A program made the translations under genes and the position numbers. The notes under the pieces were generated by a model. The model saw nothing but the letters and a program-made list of their open reading frames with translations, was not told the origin of the DNA and did not search any database. Shown here one piece after another: positions 35,568-47,429 of a DNA stretch of 64,000 nt. Numbering within the stretch: the stretch's first letter is position 1; each line of letters opens with the position of its first letter. The stretch is from Gnetum montanum (Eukaryota > Streptophyta > Gnetopsida > Gnetales > Gnetaceae): the NCBI GenBank assembly GCA_015680685.1, contig MNCI01030017.1:88409-152408 (forward strand), read 5' to 3'.

Positions 35568-35621
35568 GAGACTATCGCCTAGAGCGTCTTTCATATTTGT
35601 ATGGAAACCTGGGATAGTCTT
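35568..35621 (-). repeat. Conserved inverted-repeat module, copy 2
   Basis: This is the reverse-oriented relative of 18807-18861, starting GAGACTATCGCCTAGAGCGT on the plus strand and ending GGATAGTCT. It is more decayed. The rest of 34741-35779 is stop-filled, and I see no gene there. Confidence 0.6.
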
Positions 35622-35779
35622 TGCCAATAGAGCAATGATGGGATTTAAACTTAGGGATTCTGAAATTTGATTTAAGTTAATAAGTGAGAAATTTATAATC
35701 TGACATAAGAAAAAAGGTGAACTTGAACCTAGCTCTAAATTGACCTTTTGATTTTCTCCGCTAGGAGTACAGCTTCCTG

Positions 35780-36271
35780 TTATAGTTTACCAGCTTGAAC
35801 CTCCAAGAGGAGGCAGACTTCCTTTAGCAAGTCCTTACATTGGACCCTTTTCTTTTCCTCTGGTAATTTAGCACAAAATGCTCTATTGAAATACAATTCC
35901 ACATTGAGTTCTTCCTCCTTCAGCTGGAGTGATCTGAATAGATTTAGGAAAGAAGGGAAAGAAGTTGAAAAGAAAGGGGTACCAACTCGAGTTTTCGGAT
36001 AGGGACCTGCACATGCCCACCGCTTACATTGATATTTTACCAAAAAAAAAAAAAAGTGCAGAGATGTTTGGGAATTGTTGACTGAAGCTTTTTTTTTGGT
36101 TTTTCCAACCCTGGGGTCTATTTTGTTGAAACTTCCTTCCTTTTCCTTTTCAACTGTTTGTGCCTTCTGCCTGTTCAGGTCAGGCTCAGGCTCCTCCAGA
36201 CTGTTGGTGTTCCAAGCTCTTTTGGATCCCTCCATCTCTTCTGCCATGTACCTACACACACAAAAATACAT
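35780..36271 (-). other. Unrecognised 163-residue open frame
   Basis: An open frame of 163 codons with a basic/acidic N-terminal half (MAEEMEGSKRAWNTNSLEEP) and a C-terminal half rich in helices (LQLKEEELNVELYFNRAF). An A-rich run in the middle (FFFF in the protein) and a nearby pyrimidine tract plus AG suggest that two exons of a former gene lie in one frame by chance. I do not recognise a family. It is less AT-rich than its surroundings, so a captured host gene fragment is plausible. Confidence 0.35.
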
Positions 36272-36277
36272 ATCTAA

Positions 36278-36413
36278 AACAGAATCACTACTTTTTAAAA
36301 ATGAACCAGAAGAACACCAAAAGTCTCATTAACGGCATTAAAAATACATAACAGAATCACTACTTTTTAAAAATGAACCAGAAGAACACCAAAAGTCTCA
36401 TTAACAACATTAA
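36278..36413. repeat. 72-bp tandem duplication
   Basis: AACAGAATCACTACTTTTTA begins at 36278 and again at 36350. The copies are nearly identical until about 36413. Confidence 0.9.
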
Positions 36414-36533
36414 ATAACAACCTTGACGGAAGCTGAAATGTTCACAATCAATAATATATATATGCTATGTCAACCCAAGCTTTTAAATTTTACCTAATAG
36501 AGCAATAGTTTAAGGCATCCCTTCTTATTTTTT

Positions 36534-36860
36534 TTAGAGATGCAATAACATTATAATGATGGGAAAGAAAGCAAAAAATAATTTAATAATAATAATAATG
36601 ACAGAATATCCGCCCTCATACATTTCATCCTCTACGGTTTGTCTCCCTGGAGGCGTGGCAATCCAAGAATCGGTACCTGCAACTGCATAATCAGCAGGGG
36701 ATGCTACAGTAAGATTCATCCAGTTCAAGTGGGCACTGAAACATTTGCATATGGTGCAGGTATTGGTGTCGGTGCATGCCCAGCCGTTGTAGAATCATAT
36801 GTTGTAGCACAAGGCGTAGCACCAAAATCAGTGCGACATGATCCTGGTGTAGTATGATGC
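36534..36860 (-). pseudogene. Proline/threonine-rich host-like gene fragment, frameshifted
   Basis: Two minus-strand frames join if one frameshift near 36730 is allowed. The upstream part reads GHAPTPIPAPYANVSVPT and the downstream part NLTVASPADYAVAGTDSWIA, then PPGRQTVEDEMYEGGYS. The composition is unlike the neighbouring retroelements, so this may be a captured or decayed exon. I cannot name the source. 36870-37950 holds only short unsupported frames. Confidence 0.35.
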
Positions 36861-37953
36861 AGTTGCTTGATTCGACTGTAAGAAGAGAATGGCAAGTTCT
36901 ACGTTCGCTGGATGGATTGATAGATGGTTGCCAGAGGCAAGCTAGCAGAGAGCTAGATTAATCAAGTGCCCAAGTGTATCCTCCTATTCTTGCTACACCC
37001 CTTACCATTTTCCAAAGGAAGAAACTATTATGGACCATTGGGCGTAGCAGCCGTGCATGTCGTTGATTTTGTTGCTTTTTTGGCAGTTCTCACACTGATG
37101 TTTCTTCTTTTTTTATCGTTCATGGCAGCCAGAAACATCTATTTTTGTTGCACATGCCGGCTCTATGCATTGGTGTGCTATAAACCCGCTGTGCACTATC
37201 GCCAGTTTTGTTAGTTTCATCATGCATGCCGCGTTATGTGCTGGTGTACTGCTGTAAACCTGCTATACATGCACTAGACTTGCTAATTTTAATGGTATTG
37301 AAGCATGGGTTTAGTGAGAAATAATGGTAGATTGTATCAAATTATCAAGTTTATGTACAAAATAAGATGCAAAGCAAACTTCTTTGTTATATGTAGGAAG
37401 GAAATATAGTTCAAGAATATTTGGTCTGTAATGATTAAATGTTGGTCAAAAACACAAGACAACCACCACTGTTATCAATTACAAAGACATACCACAAGTC
37501 ATCTTGTTCTTTTTTAGAAGGGGTACGATCTAACAGCACTTTGGATATCATCTTCGAATGATTTTTTAGCTTGAGAATATCTATGCTACTGTTGCTCTTT
37601 TCTTGAATTGTCTCAATCTGCTTCGTCTCAAAATTCATCTTTTCCATGACTTATGGCAGACACAACTTACCCATTAGGGTACCCATGTTTCCCTACCATG
37701 CAATTGAGCACACTCCATTGCGAAAATCATGCAAAAAACTTTTATTTTGGATCTACCATGAATCTAACTAGGCAAGTATCTTGTAGACTCACGACCATTT
37801 TCGTTGTTCACATTTGTAATAATCTGGATAGAGCCATGCATAGGAATAAGAGTCTTTGTCATACAGTAATGTTTTGTCAAAGGGCATGTCTGCCATTTGA
37901 ATCCATGAATTTGTGTTAAAGTTGTAGCACTCTGCCTTCTTGCTACTTGGTTT

Positions 37954-39652
37954 TGAGTATCTGTAATACCCACATGGCTACTGCCATTCCACACTATTTT
38001 CAATTTCATGCATAAGTATTCTACTTTCTCTATGATCCTGTTGAATTAGAAATGTTATTCTTACAATTCAAGAATATTCGTATCTTCGTGTTACAAGATT
38101 TTCGAGCTAAGACGGTTTAAGTAAAATAATGTTTTTAAGTAAGATCATTAGAACAATACAATTTGCAAACACCTAAGTATAATATTTTGATCAGATAACT
38201 TGAATGATCATGTAACCTTTTTCTTTTTCCCCTGGTTCTAGTCTAATTGTGAATGTAATACCGGTATCAGAAAATCACACTTTCTGTCTGAATGTTTATA
38301 CTGTGTTAGGCTGAGCAAAAACTAAACGATGTTCAAAAGGCCCTAAAAGAATACTAACAAGCTGTTTCAAGCCTCCATGTAAAATCTTACCAGAAATGTG
38401 TGTCCAACTCCAACAAGTAGGTTCTTGTGAGGATCCTCCTTGAAAGCAAAAATAGCTCTTTGCTAACCTCTTATAAATATATAAAATCTTGAAACCTAAG
38501 AAGTCATCTCTCTCTATAAAAAAATTGTTTTATTAACTAATATACTTTTAATCCAAGCCCATGAACAATGAACTTTACAAAAAGATGTCAATTAAAATTT
38601 GATAAGTGGTGAAGCATGCAACACCCAACCATACAAGTCACTAAGTGTTCACATGTGACCTCATTGTAATCCATAGATGGACAATGTTTTTATGCTAGTA
38701 ATTGAGTTAAGCTTGTGATCGTTGCCTTTCCACTTTCAACTAGTGAAATCTAAGTGTATGGTTTAGGTTACAGTGAGGCATATGATAGCTGATGTTGATT
38801 GGCCCATTTTGCTCCTAAGTGTAGACATAACAAAGATGAAAGTGGATACTAAGTCTAAGTAATAACAAGTAAGTAAATCTATTCTAGCCTACAACAATGA
38901 GAATCTATTCTTGATTCACCATAAATGCCTTGGGCTTATGTAACTGTTACTAGGATTATCAAGTGAGTTTTCTACTGAGCAAATCAAGTGAAACCACTAC
39001 TGGGATTACTAAACGATTATACTTAAGCACTCGAAATCAATCATACTCATTGCACTTTAATTATATGCAAGTAAAAATAAAGTGCTTGAAAAAGTAAAGT
39101 AGTAAGCTAGTAAAAGGGTGAATATTATGCTACGTAAACAAAAGAAACTAAGGGAATGTTGCAATGATGGGAAATAGTCTTGATCTTTATTGCTGTCACA
39201 ACTTGTGCCCAAGTACAACTTGTTTGAATAAAGATATTGTTCAACTATCACACATCACATTGCGAGCATTCACTCTCTATTGCTAAGTCTAAGTCTAAGA
39301 AATCAGACTATAAGAGTTTTGTTACTAGTGAAATGAAGAGTTGTTGGATCGTGCATCAAAGTGTCGTATTTATAGTGCTGCACACATCCTAAAACATTGT
39401 ATCAATTATGATGTATCATGTGTAGTGACATTGTATCAACAACATTGTTGATATGATGTCATTGTTACAATGTCACATTAGGACAAAAGTTGACTTTATG
39501 ATACCCCCATGATTGACTAGAAACTCAACCTTGAGTTAAAACAAAATGAGGATGCTATCCCTTAAAAAAATTGGGAGGTATTGACTATACATGACTAATG
39601 AACTATTTACATGAGACCGAATGCCATAGTGGTGTTTTTACAAAATTTGACA
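37954..39652 (-). repeat. 3' flanking repeat (probable LTR, family A), split by a solo LTR
   Basis: 37954-38599 is a direct repeat of 49773-50450 at high identity over about 650 bp, and the last bases resume at 39643-39652 after the inserted solo LTR. On the minus strand both copies start TGT(A/C) and end in TTCA/CTCA. They bracket an interior with gag next to the upstream copy, so they are best read as the LTR pair of a minus-strand element. No 5-bp target duplication could be matched and no clear polypurine tract is visible, which lowers confidence. Confidence 0.65.
38600..39642 (-). repeat. Solo LTR, family L, nested in the family-A repeat (1043 bp)
   Basis: It is bounded on the plus strand by TGATAAGTGG and TTTTTACA. 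AAATT occurs on both sides (38595-38599 and 39643-39647). The insertion lies only 10 bp from the end of the family-A repeat, whose other copy is uninterrupted at this point, which independently supports the boundary. It shares the minisatellite and the ATC-type dyads (near 39400-39470) with the other L copies but has lost most CpG sites. Confidence 0.8.
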
Positions 39653-39699
39653 CAAGTGTATGACAAAACAAAACAAAAATTCAAGTAACTTGATGTAGT

Positions 39700-41812
39700 T
39701 TATGTGCTCGATGGTGGTGGCTCTTCCATCAGCTACTTCCTCTTATAATCAAGTTTTTTGAACTGATATATGTTGAGTAATGCATGAAGCTTCTCCTCTT
39801 CTATCATGGGATCATGTATTGTCCATGCTTGTTGAGTAATGTGTGATAGAGTTGGTACATCCCATGGGCATGACAGTTGTAGAAACATTTGATTATCCTT
39901 TACATACCATGTTATGAACTATCATCGTTCTTCTTCAAATGCCTTAGTTGTTTTTCTTAGTTCTTAGTAATCAAACATTCTGCGAGCTAGGTTAGCTGCT
40001 ACATCGTTTTGGCCCTGGTAGCTTGCTTTTGCAACTTTAAGTTTAGAATTTGCCACATGTAGTTTCTACATAGCATCTTTCCTGTCAACAAGTTCTTTCT
40101 CATATAAGGCATACAGTGTTTCTACTTGTTGCTCCAATTCATTCCTAGGCCTACTTGCTGTTAACATGGCCAAGTTAACGTAGCAAAGATTTGCTAACCC
40201 CATGTACTCTATAAGATCTTCAATTTGTAGGTCTTTATTTTTGATTTTTGCTTGGTGGACATGGGCTAGACTATCCAATATTGGCTACCAGTCTACATTT
40301 TGTGTACAAATGGAATTATTCTTAGCTTTGGCCATATGGATTTCTTTCTTGGTATTTTGCTTGTACATGCCTACCTGATCTTGGAAATGCTCTTTGAGTC
40401 ATTCATGCTTCTTGGTCTTGTTTTGCCATGCGTTGATATTGATTGTAGATTTCTTTTTGATTATGTGAACTTCTTTCATTGATAAGGTTTAGTTCTCCCA
40501 GGCCAAGCGGCTTATGTCTTGGTTGACATGAACTAACTATTCTTGAATTTGCTAAATGCTTTCCTTGAAAATGTTCTTTTGATGCTCAATGTTGGTCAAC
40601 TAAGCATTATTTATAGTTAATTATTTGTTCTCCTCTTGCAAAGTGGTGAGTGCCTTGGCATGTGCATATGTCTTTGCTTTTGCCATTGATGCATCCCATA
40701 CTGCCTTCTTCTTCTCTCATTCCATCTTTATATTTTGGTTAGTGAGGCACTGCACATGGTTTGTTATAAAATGTTCAAGTTGATCAGTTACAACGAACTA
40801 TGTTGAATCTCTTTTCTTTGCTCTCAAGGTCATGAGCTCTTCTTGTAGTTTCTGGACTTCATTTTCAACATGCTCTATCTTGGTCTTGGCCATGACCAAC
40901 TTTCCTTTCATGGAAATTAGTTCAGACTAGATTGTGATGATATAGTTGGGGATATCAAAGAGATTTTGCATGCCTTGCCCCATCTGCAATACTATGTCTA
41001 ATATATGTTCATGTTCAGTAGGAATCATTGAGGTTCTAGCTAGGATTTGAGCATCTTGGACTCGAGAGATATCGGTTGGTGGCATAATAAGGCTATTGAA
41101 GGACTCCTTGATGTGATCAGTGATCACTTTAGTGGCTCTTGCTACATACTGATGCTACATGATCACCATTGTATCTCCTTCTCTAGTTTCCAACATCACT
41201 TGGAATGATGCAAAATTTCCTGAGATTTGTTGTTACCAATTGTCCCCTCCTCTTGACTGTAGTGAATTCTAGCCATTGGTAGGGTTTGTTGAAATAGTAG
41301 GTTTGATTGTATTATCTCTAACCTTGTAAAGATATGCTTCCCTCTATCTTCATAGTGGCATCGACTTTCTTATTCTTCTAAAATTGAAGAGTTTATCCTA
41401 AGTACCATTCACCACTGGTTGATATTGTAGGCCATAGGAGAGATGATTGGAGTTGTGTTCTGATGACATCTAGAGCAAACTCCATGAATGGACCAAAACT
41501 CAATTCCACAATGATTGTGGACATGATTGACTTTTCCTAAATGGATTGGAGGCATTCGAGTGATAGTGTGAGGCACTGTCCTTGTTCAGGTGCTTATGGT
41601 GCTTCTACCTTCACTTGCGCCAAGTGATCAGTAGTAGGTGTTTGTTGAGGGATACTAAAAGACTAGGCTTCCTACTCTACATGCTTTGTTAGTGGAGTTT
41701 GTTCTCTAGTATGGCCTCTCCCTCAGCCTCTTGGTCTCTTGCTTTTGGGTTGTGAGGGTCCTTCTTCTAGTATCGTCTCCAGGGTCATCTGCAATCAACA
41801 AGGATTTGATAT
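39700..41812 (-). pseudogene. Coiled-coil frame at the 3' (env-like) position of the family-A element
   Basis: A possible spliced start lies near 41788: a pyrimidine-poor but AG-ending junction (GTTGATTGCAG) is followed by ATGACCCTGGAG, encoding MTLETILEEGPSQPKSKRPR. Downstream relics include KGKLVMAKTKIEHVENEVQK and LQEELMTLRAKKR near 40800-40920, then frames 40927-41127 and 40066-40278. The helical, charged composition resembles 23507-24049. Several stops interrupt it. Function is unknown; the position suits the extra ORF some plant Gypsy elements carry after pol. Confidence 0.4.
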
Positions 41813-42299
41813 TATTAGAATGTTCATATAAACTCATAATAGTGTTTTACCTTGCTCATACCCTTGGTTAGATCAATTTTTTATCATATTATGATTACAG
41901 AGTTAGAAGAATTTTCAAAAAGAAACCCCTTAGACATTGCATCTTTAATGTTCATGACCTTCCACACTTATTATTGCATTGCTCATAATGCCTTAGAATT
42001 AATTGAAATGGTTTATTAGGAGGATTTATTGAATTATTTGGCTTGAATTTACTTAATTCATGATAATATTCTTAATGTTACATCTTACTTACCCTTAGAC
42101 TTATCTTTTGGTATTAGAAAATTTTTCAAAAGTTGTGGCTTAAATTGCTTAAATTTCCTCAATTTCATCACCCACAACTACGTTGAGCACTTTAGGATCA
42201 ACAAGATTCAAAAATTTTGAAAATCAGAGCTGTGGGAACAAAGTTATGGCTTATGGAAGGTAGCTTGTTAGAGCTCATAAAATAAATAGCAAAAACTTC

Positions 42300-42425
42300 T
42301 CTTGTGGCAAATGAGAGAAATGAAAATTTCACTAACTCCCCATGCCTATATATACTATTTTTATAAAAGTGACATCATTGTTACGACATCGTATCAACAA
42401 CATCACCTTAAAAAATTTCAATTTT
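42300..42425 (-). promoter_or_regulatory. Internal promoter-like segment
   Basis: On the minus strand GATACGATGTCGTAACAATG, a dyad of the kind found in L-family U3 regions, precedes AGTATATATAGGCATGGGG, a strong TATA context. It lies about 500 bases upstream of the splice-like start of the coiled-coil frame at 41788. It could be an internal promoter or the remnant of another LTR. Confidence 0.4.
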
Positions 42426-44474
42426 CAGAGCAATTTCTCATGAAAAATGAGTCAAACGGAATGATTGGAAGACAGTAAGCATTTCCATAGGGTCTTAAAG
42501 TAGTCATGATGCCCATACATTGAAAATGAGGTGTTTCAAGTTCATAAATAAGGAATTTCAAGTTATGAAAATTTATTAAGTGTATATATTATGAATGAAA
42601 GGTTATAAGTACATGGAAAGATTTTTGAAAGTAAGGGAAGTATTTATTAGAGTTTTGGATGATCTTGGAAGGCACAAGATGATGTGAAGTTGCTTGCAAA
42701 GTATGAGATACAAAAGTTATACAAGTGGATCCTCCCCAAAGTAGGCTTCATCCCTTAGTGACCTTGTATAACCATGCCTACAAGTCACTTAAGAAGTTGA
42801 ATGTAAGGCATACTTGTTGAGCAAAACACACATATTAGTATTGCCAGGTTGGAAAAATAATAGTATATTACACAAATCCACAAGTTATGATTTAATATAT
42901 AGTGAGATGAGATGGACAGTATAAGGGATTATTGAAATCAAGATGTGAGGTGTCTAACCATAGGCACAATGAATCCTTGTGTGTTATTGGTGGTTAAAGT
43001 AATCATTAGCCTTTTGTTCCAAGATCTAAACCAAGTCTAGACCACTTTCTAGTGACATCACATTGTTTCATTTTCTAGATTCATAACTATAAGATTATCA
43101 CTATTGCAAAGAGTACTACCACTTAGCATATTGTCCAAGGGAAGAGTTTATTAATTGCACTTTTTATGCTTTTTTTTTAGATTCTTGAGAAGCCACCTAC
43201 CTTTAGGCATGGGTAACGTGTCTTTCCAATGGAACCCCTAGAAACTTATTCTTGTGCAATGATTTTATTTTTGACTGTATGAACATTACCAAAGGCCTAC
43301 CTTCAAGCATGGGTAACATCTCTTTCCAATGACATGGTAAGGTAGCACTTATTATACTCTTACTCCCATTTTTCGTTAAATTTACAAGGATATAATACAT
43401 CTTTAGTAATAGGATAAGACTCATAGTAATAATCTAAGAAAATCCATAAATCCCCTTGATATCACACCCTTTGCATTCCCACTTGGTTCTTCACTCTTCG
43501 GTCGAGGCATAATGATCACAGGTTTATTCTTAGTTGTATTATGAGAAGAATATCAGTATGGCCATGGTAAGAACTTCTTATTATTGGAATGGGTAGATAG
43601 ATGTTGTGGCTCACTGTATAGAGAATCATTCCCTTATGATTGATCATATAGAGAAATATTCACCTTATTGGGACTACATCTTACCTTATTTAGTGTGTTT
43701 TATTGGAAAATGACAAAAATATGTACAAGTAAAATGAGACAAAAAACATGAAGAACATGAAATATTAGAAAGAATATCAATAATTAAAAAGATAAAAATA
43801 ATGAAAAATTATCAAAGAAAATGAAAATTTCAAGAAATGAAAAAGTATAAAAGAAAAGGAAAGATATCAAAGAATGTGAAAATTTGGTAAGGAATGTGAA
43901 AAAGTATAATAAGAAATTATAAACAAAAAATAATTGTAAAAAAAAGTTTGAAAAACACTTATTAATTCCTAAATCAAGAGAAGACATCTGCCCCATAAGT
44001 GCACTCATGGACGAGTGTTTGGAAAGTGCACCATACATCCCCTAGATCATACACTCTAGGTTGCTCACTTATCATCCTTAGTGATTTAGTTTTTTTGTTA
44101 TTATGCTAGGTAATCTTGATGGTAATCAAATTTTGATCATCTATGGGTATATATTTTGTTGGACTATATGGTCTTTGAATTTTAGAGGGTCCAACTATAC
44201 TCTCTTATTGATTCCTAAATTTCAATTTCAAGTCCTCAGCTTCTCTATTTGCTGGTGTATGATTCTGGTTTAATATTTTCATTTGTGGGCTCTTAGTTTG
44301 GGTTATTTTCTTATAATAGAAGTTAATAAGTGAGTTAGCTTATTCCATGCATGTTTTAGACAATTCTAAGTTCTTAGTTTTTGGCCACTAGGTGTCCTTT
44401 ACTCATGCTTCTTCTCGTACACACACTTGTTTCTTACTTTTGTTGTGGACTAATGTAAGGATAGTGTTAACATT

Positions 44475-44666
44475 CTAAAGTGTCGGTCCACAATTGCACC
44501 ATTCTTTATCATTGGTAATGCATGGAATCCTTTGTGTGTTTATGGTTCCCTGCATGTCCTCCTTAGAGATTTTTACAAATAAATCTCTCATTCTTAACTT
44601 AGCATTAGTTGTGCTAAGCCATGCTCTCCCCATAATTATAGGAAATTTCCTATCATCAGTCTTCAC
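44475..44666 (-). pseudogene. Retropepsin-like protease fragment
   Basis: The minus-strand frame contains DDRKFPIIMGRAWLSTTNAK, matching the conserved ILGRPFL segment and flanks near the end of plant Gypsy proteases, followed by the basic LFVKISKE stretch. The catalytic DTG end was not located. It belongs to the family-A element, downstream of gag. Confidence 0.6.
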
Positions 44667-44689
44667 ATTAATTTCCTATTAAGATCAAC

Positions 44690-45965
44690 CCTACTCTTCT
44701 CTGTAAATTATGTCCATGGTTGTTACCTTTGTCATCCATTCCCCTTGCCATTACGAATGCTAAGGTTGCTACCTCTTGGTTTTGGAATGGAGTTATTTCT
44801 CTTAGCTATCGTAGACTCGATGATTAATGGATTTCTAGGGAAGTGTTTAATAATTTGTATGGGGCGTCTAAAGCAATGCACCATTGCCTAGCTTGGGTTT
44901 ATACTTTTATTCATTTCCGTTTGCAATCAAACATTTTGGTGCAAAGTCCTTTTCATGACCTCTAATGGATTAATGGGTTGAAACTTTTACCTTATAAGTT
45001 GCATGTCCCCTTTCAGCTTCTGCATGACTCATTAAGTATCATTCAACAATGTAACAAGTTTTGGCACAAACAAGGGTTAGAACAATTCTAGATCCTCCTC
45101 TTTAAATGTATTTAAAAACTACAAACTCTCACTAAAATTAAATAGTTCCTTTGGTGTCTCCTTCACCAAGGTTTTCCTATTAGCAAACATCTTGAATATC
45201 TTGGGATGCACAATCCTACTTGCCCTCTCTGTGGTGGTAAAGAGGATTTTGTTCATGTGTTTTGGTAATGCCCCTTTGCACAGCATGTGTGGACATGGGC
45301 CTCCAAAGTTATTCCATCGTGCAAGCTATCTCAAGATGATGTTATATTTGGCTTTTTTTCCAAACACTTCTGCTAATTTCAAATTTTTGTGGAAAGTTAT
45401 TAGGCTTATTATTCTATATTATATTTGAAAGCGTAGATGTAATGTTGTCTTTCAAAGAATTGATTATTCCAATATATGTCATCTAACTATTAGGAAGAAA
45501 TTGTAGATCTTCCACCTCGTTTATTTCTAACTCAAATCTCAAGCATCAAAGTTCAAAATGGATATTCATGAGTTGATTCATCTCTTGCAACCTTGGGAAA
45601 GACCCACGATTTCAAGCAACCTTCTTCAATAGGATTCGCTGCATAGAAGCTTCCCTTCTTGAATTTCAGTAGAGTCACTAAATAGAAGTCTCTCTATATA
45701 TTCTTGAGCATTATCTGCCTTGTCCAATTTTTTGCCAATCTTTCTCTTCTATTAGGTCAGTTGATCTTAGTAGATGGTAGTTCCCTAGACTAGGTTTCTT
45801 CCTTTCTAGATCAATTATTTATGAGGACATTTCCTAGAGTAACATCCCCAATAGTTTAAGCTTTCCTTCTCTATCTATTCTATGTGACTTAATGTGGATT
45901 ATGTATTTAATACTCTTTTACTATTAATAAAATTTATTTTTTGGGGTTCAACACCCCCTGCCCTC
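44690..45965 (+). pseudogene. LINE 3' end inserted in the family-A element
   Basis: The plus-strand frame near 45140-45320 encodes a zf-RVT domain: FLWCLLHQGFPISKHLEYLG, NPTCPLCGGKEDFVHVFW, a stop, then CPFAQHVWTW, with C-x2-C and H-x4-C intact except for the stop. It is homologous to the LINE at 18985. The 3' end reads TTTTTTGGGGTTCAACACCC and is followed by CCTGCCC. It lies opposite to the host element and splits gag/protease sequence, so it is a later insertion, now decayed. Confidence 0.75.
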
Positions 45966-46561
45966 CACATTAATCAGTAGAAAATCCATTGGATAAGACA
46001 AATTGGTCTACTAGCTCTAACTTTATATTACACTTCTTTAAAGGAAGCAGGTTTCATGCTTTGTATGTTTATTAAGATATCAAGTTTACTTCAAAACTTT
46101 AGTCTAGTAGAGCCTTGCATGATGAATTTCTAGTTACTTGTAAATAAACCAAAGGATTTTTTGGATTAATTCTTTTCTTAGGAAGTGGTCCTACCTTTAT
46201 CTAGTCTATTACTATTTCTGTTAACATGACCATTTTCAGTTTCTGAGCTAATTTTTGGGGAAGCAGGGTGTTGGTAGGAGGATCTATCATAGGGAAAACT
46301 TATCTCAATGAAGTTCTAATTCTACCAACCTTTTTTGGACTTATCCTAAAGAAAGGACATTTCTTAGATTTGTCCTTACTATTGCTGGTAAAATCCTCTA
46401 TCTGTACATTCACTATCCTCGTAGTACTTTTCTATTGAGGTTATGATGGTAGTTCCTCCTACATGACAAGTGGTGGCATAGATGGTAGATGGTGAGAAGG
46501 CTGACTGAATGGACCAATTGCTTGTTGATGCATGTTTGGATTGGAATCCATCCTTGGAGGT

Positions 46562-47421
46562 TGATGAGCAGTGAGGTACCCCTACGTCCAACCATATGAC
46601 TCACTAAGGCATTTACGTGCGATTTGGTCAAATTTTATGGACCTATAGTTCTCCAGTGCACTAGTTTCTCTAGGAAGTGAAATGGGCATTGAGAACATTC
46701 ATTGTCTTCCCAACTACACTTGTCAAGCTTAAGGGTATGGTTTAAGTGTAACTGAGATACATGATCTTTCTCATTTTATGTTTTATAAGTTTAATCGCCT
46801 ACAACAAGAATGAAAGGTAGAGTAATTTAAGATCTATTTCATTTATTGCCTAGCTAGCCTAACACAAGTACCCATCTCACTTTCATGCACACATCTTGAA
46901 CACATATAGTGCTATTGGGCTACTAAACATTAAGCATTGCTAGGTTACTAAGCACTATATGTATGCTCAAAGTGTTTGTGCTTGTGGTTATTAACAACTA
47001 GAAATTAATTACTTAATTTAAATGCATTAAATTAAAGTGCATGAAAGTAAAGTGCATTAAAGGAAACATTAATCTATTCTTAGTGCTACAAGGATTATCA
47101 ATAGAGTTCATTTTTATTCCTATCATACTATTGCACTCAGGTACATCAGTGTTTGAACAAAGATCCGTACACACTTAAACTCCTGCTGCGGGCACTTAGA
47201 AAATATTCTAACTTCAGAGAAAACAAACTGCAAGAGCTTCACTACTATAACTGAAAAACTATATGGAAATTGTGAGCCCAAGTGTTATATTTATAGGCCG
47301 ACGTATATCTCGTGATATTGGACATCTGACATCGCATCTTGGCTTTGACATTGGATACCTAATGTCAAGGCTCCGATATCAGGTATACAATATCAAAGCA
47401 TGCAAAAAACATAATTCATCA
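46562..47421 (-). repeat. Solo LTR, family L, with 5-bp target duplication (860 bp)
   Basis: The plus strand shows GAGGT, then TGATGAGCAG at the left and AATTCATCA, then GAGGT at the right (46557-46561 and 47422-47426). No internal region or primer site adjoins it, so it is a solo LTR. A TATA-like TATAAATATA (minus strand) lies near 47288-47297, with GATATC/GACATTG dyads upstream and a shrunken minisatellite near 46910-46975. Confidence 0.93.
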
Positions 47422-47429
47422 GAGGTGTA

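Noticed and set aside
43203-43424. Minus-strand frame with an internal repeat (CHWKEMLPMLEGRP-like)
   Set aside because: It reflects a short duplicated DNA segment around GCATGGGTAAC and TCTTTCCAATG. No gene context supports it.
43784-44038. 84-residue hydrophobic minus-strand frame as a membrane protein
   Set aside because: The plus strand here is a run of A-rich AAAATGAAAA-like sequence, which translates to Phe/Leu on the minus strand by composition.
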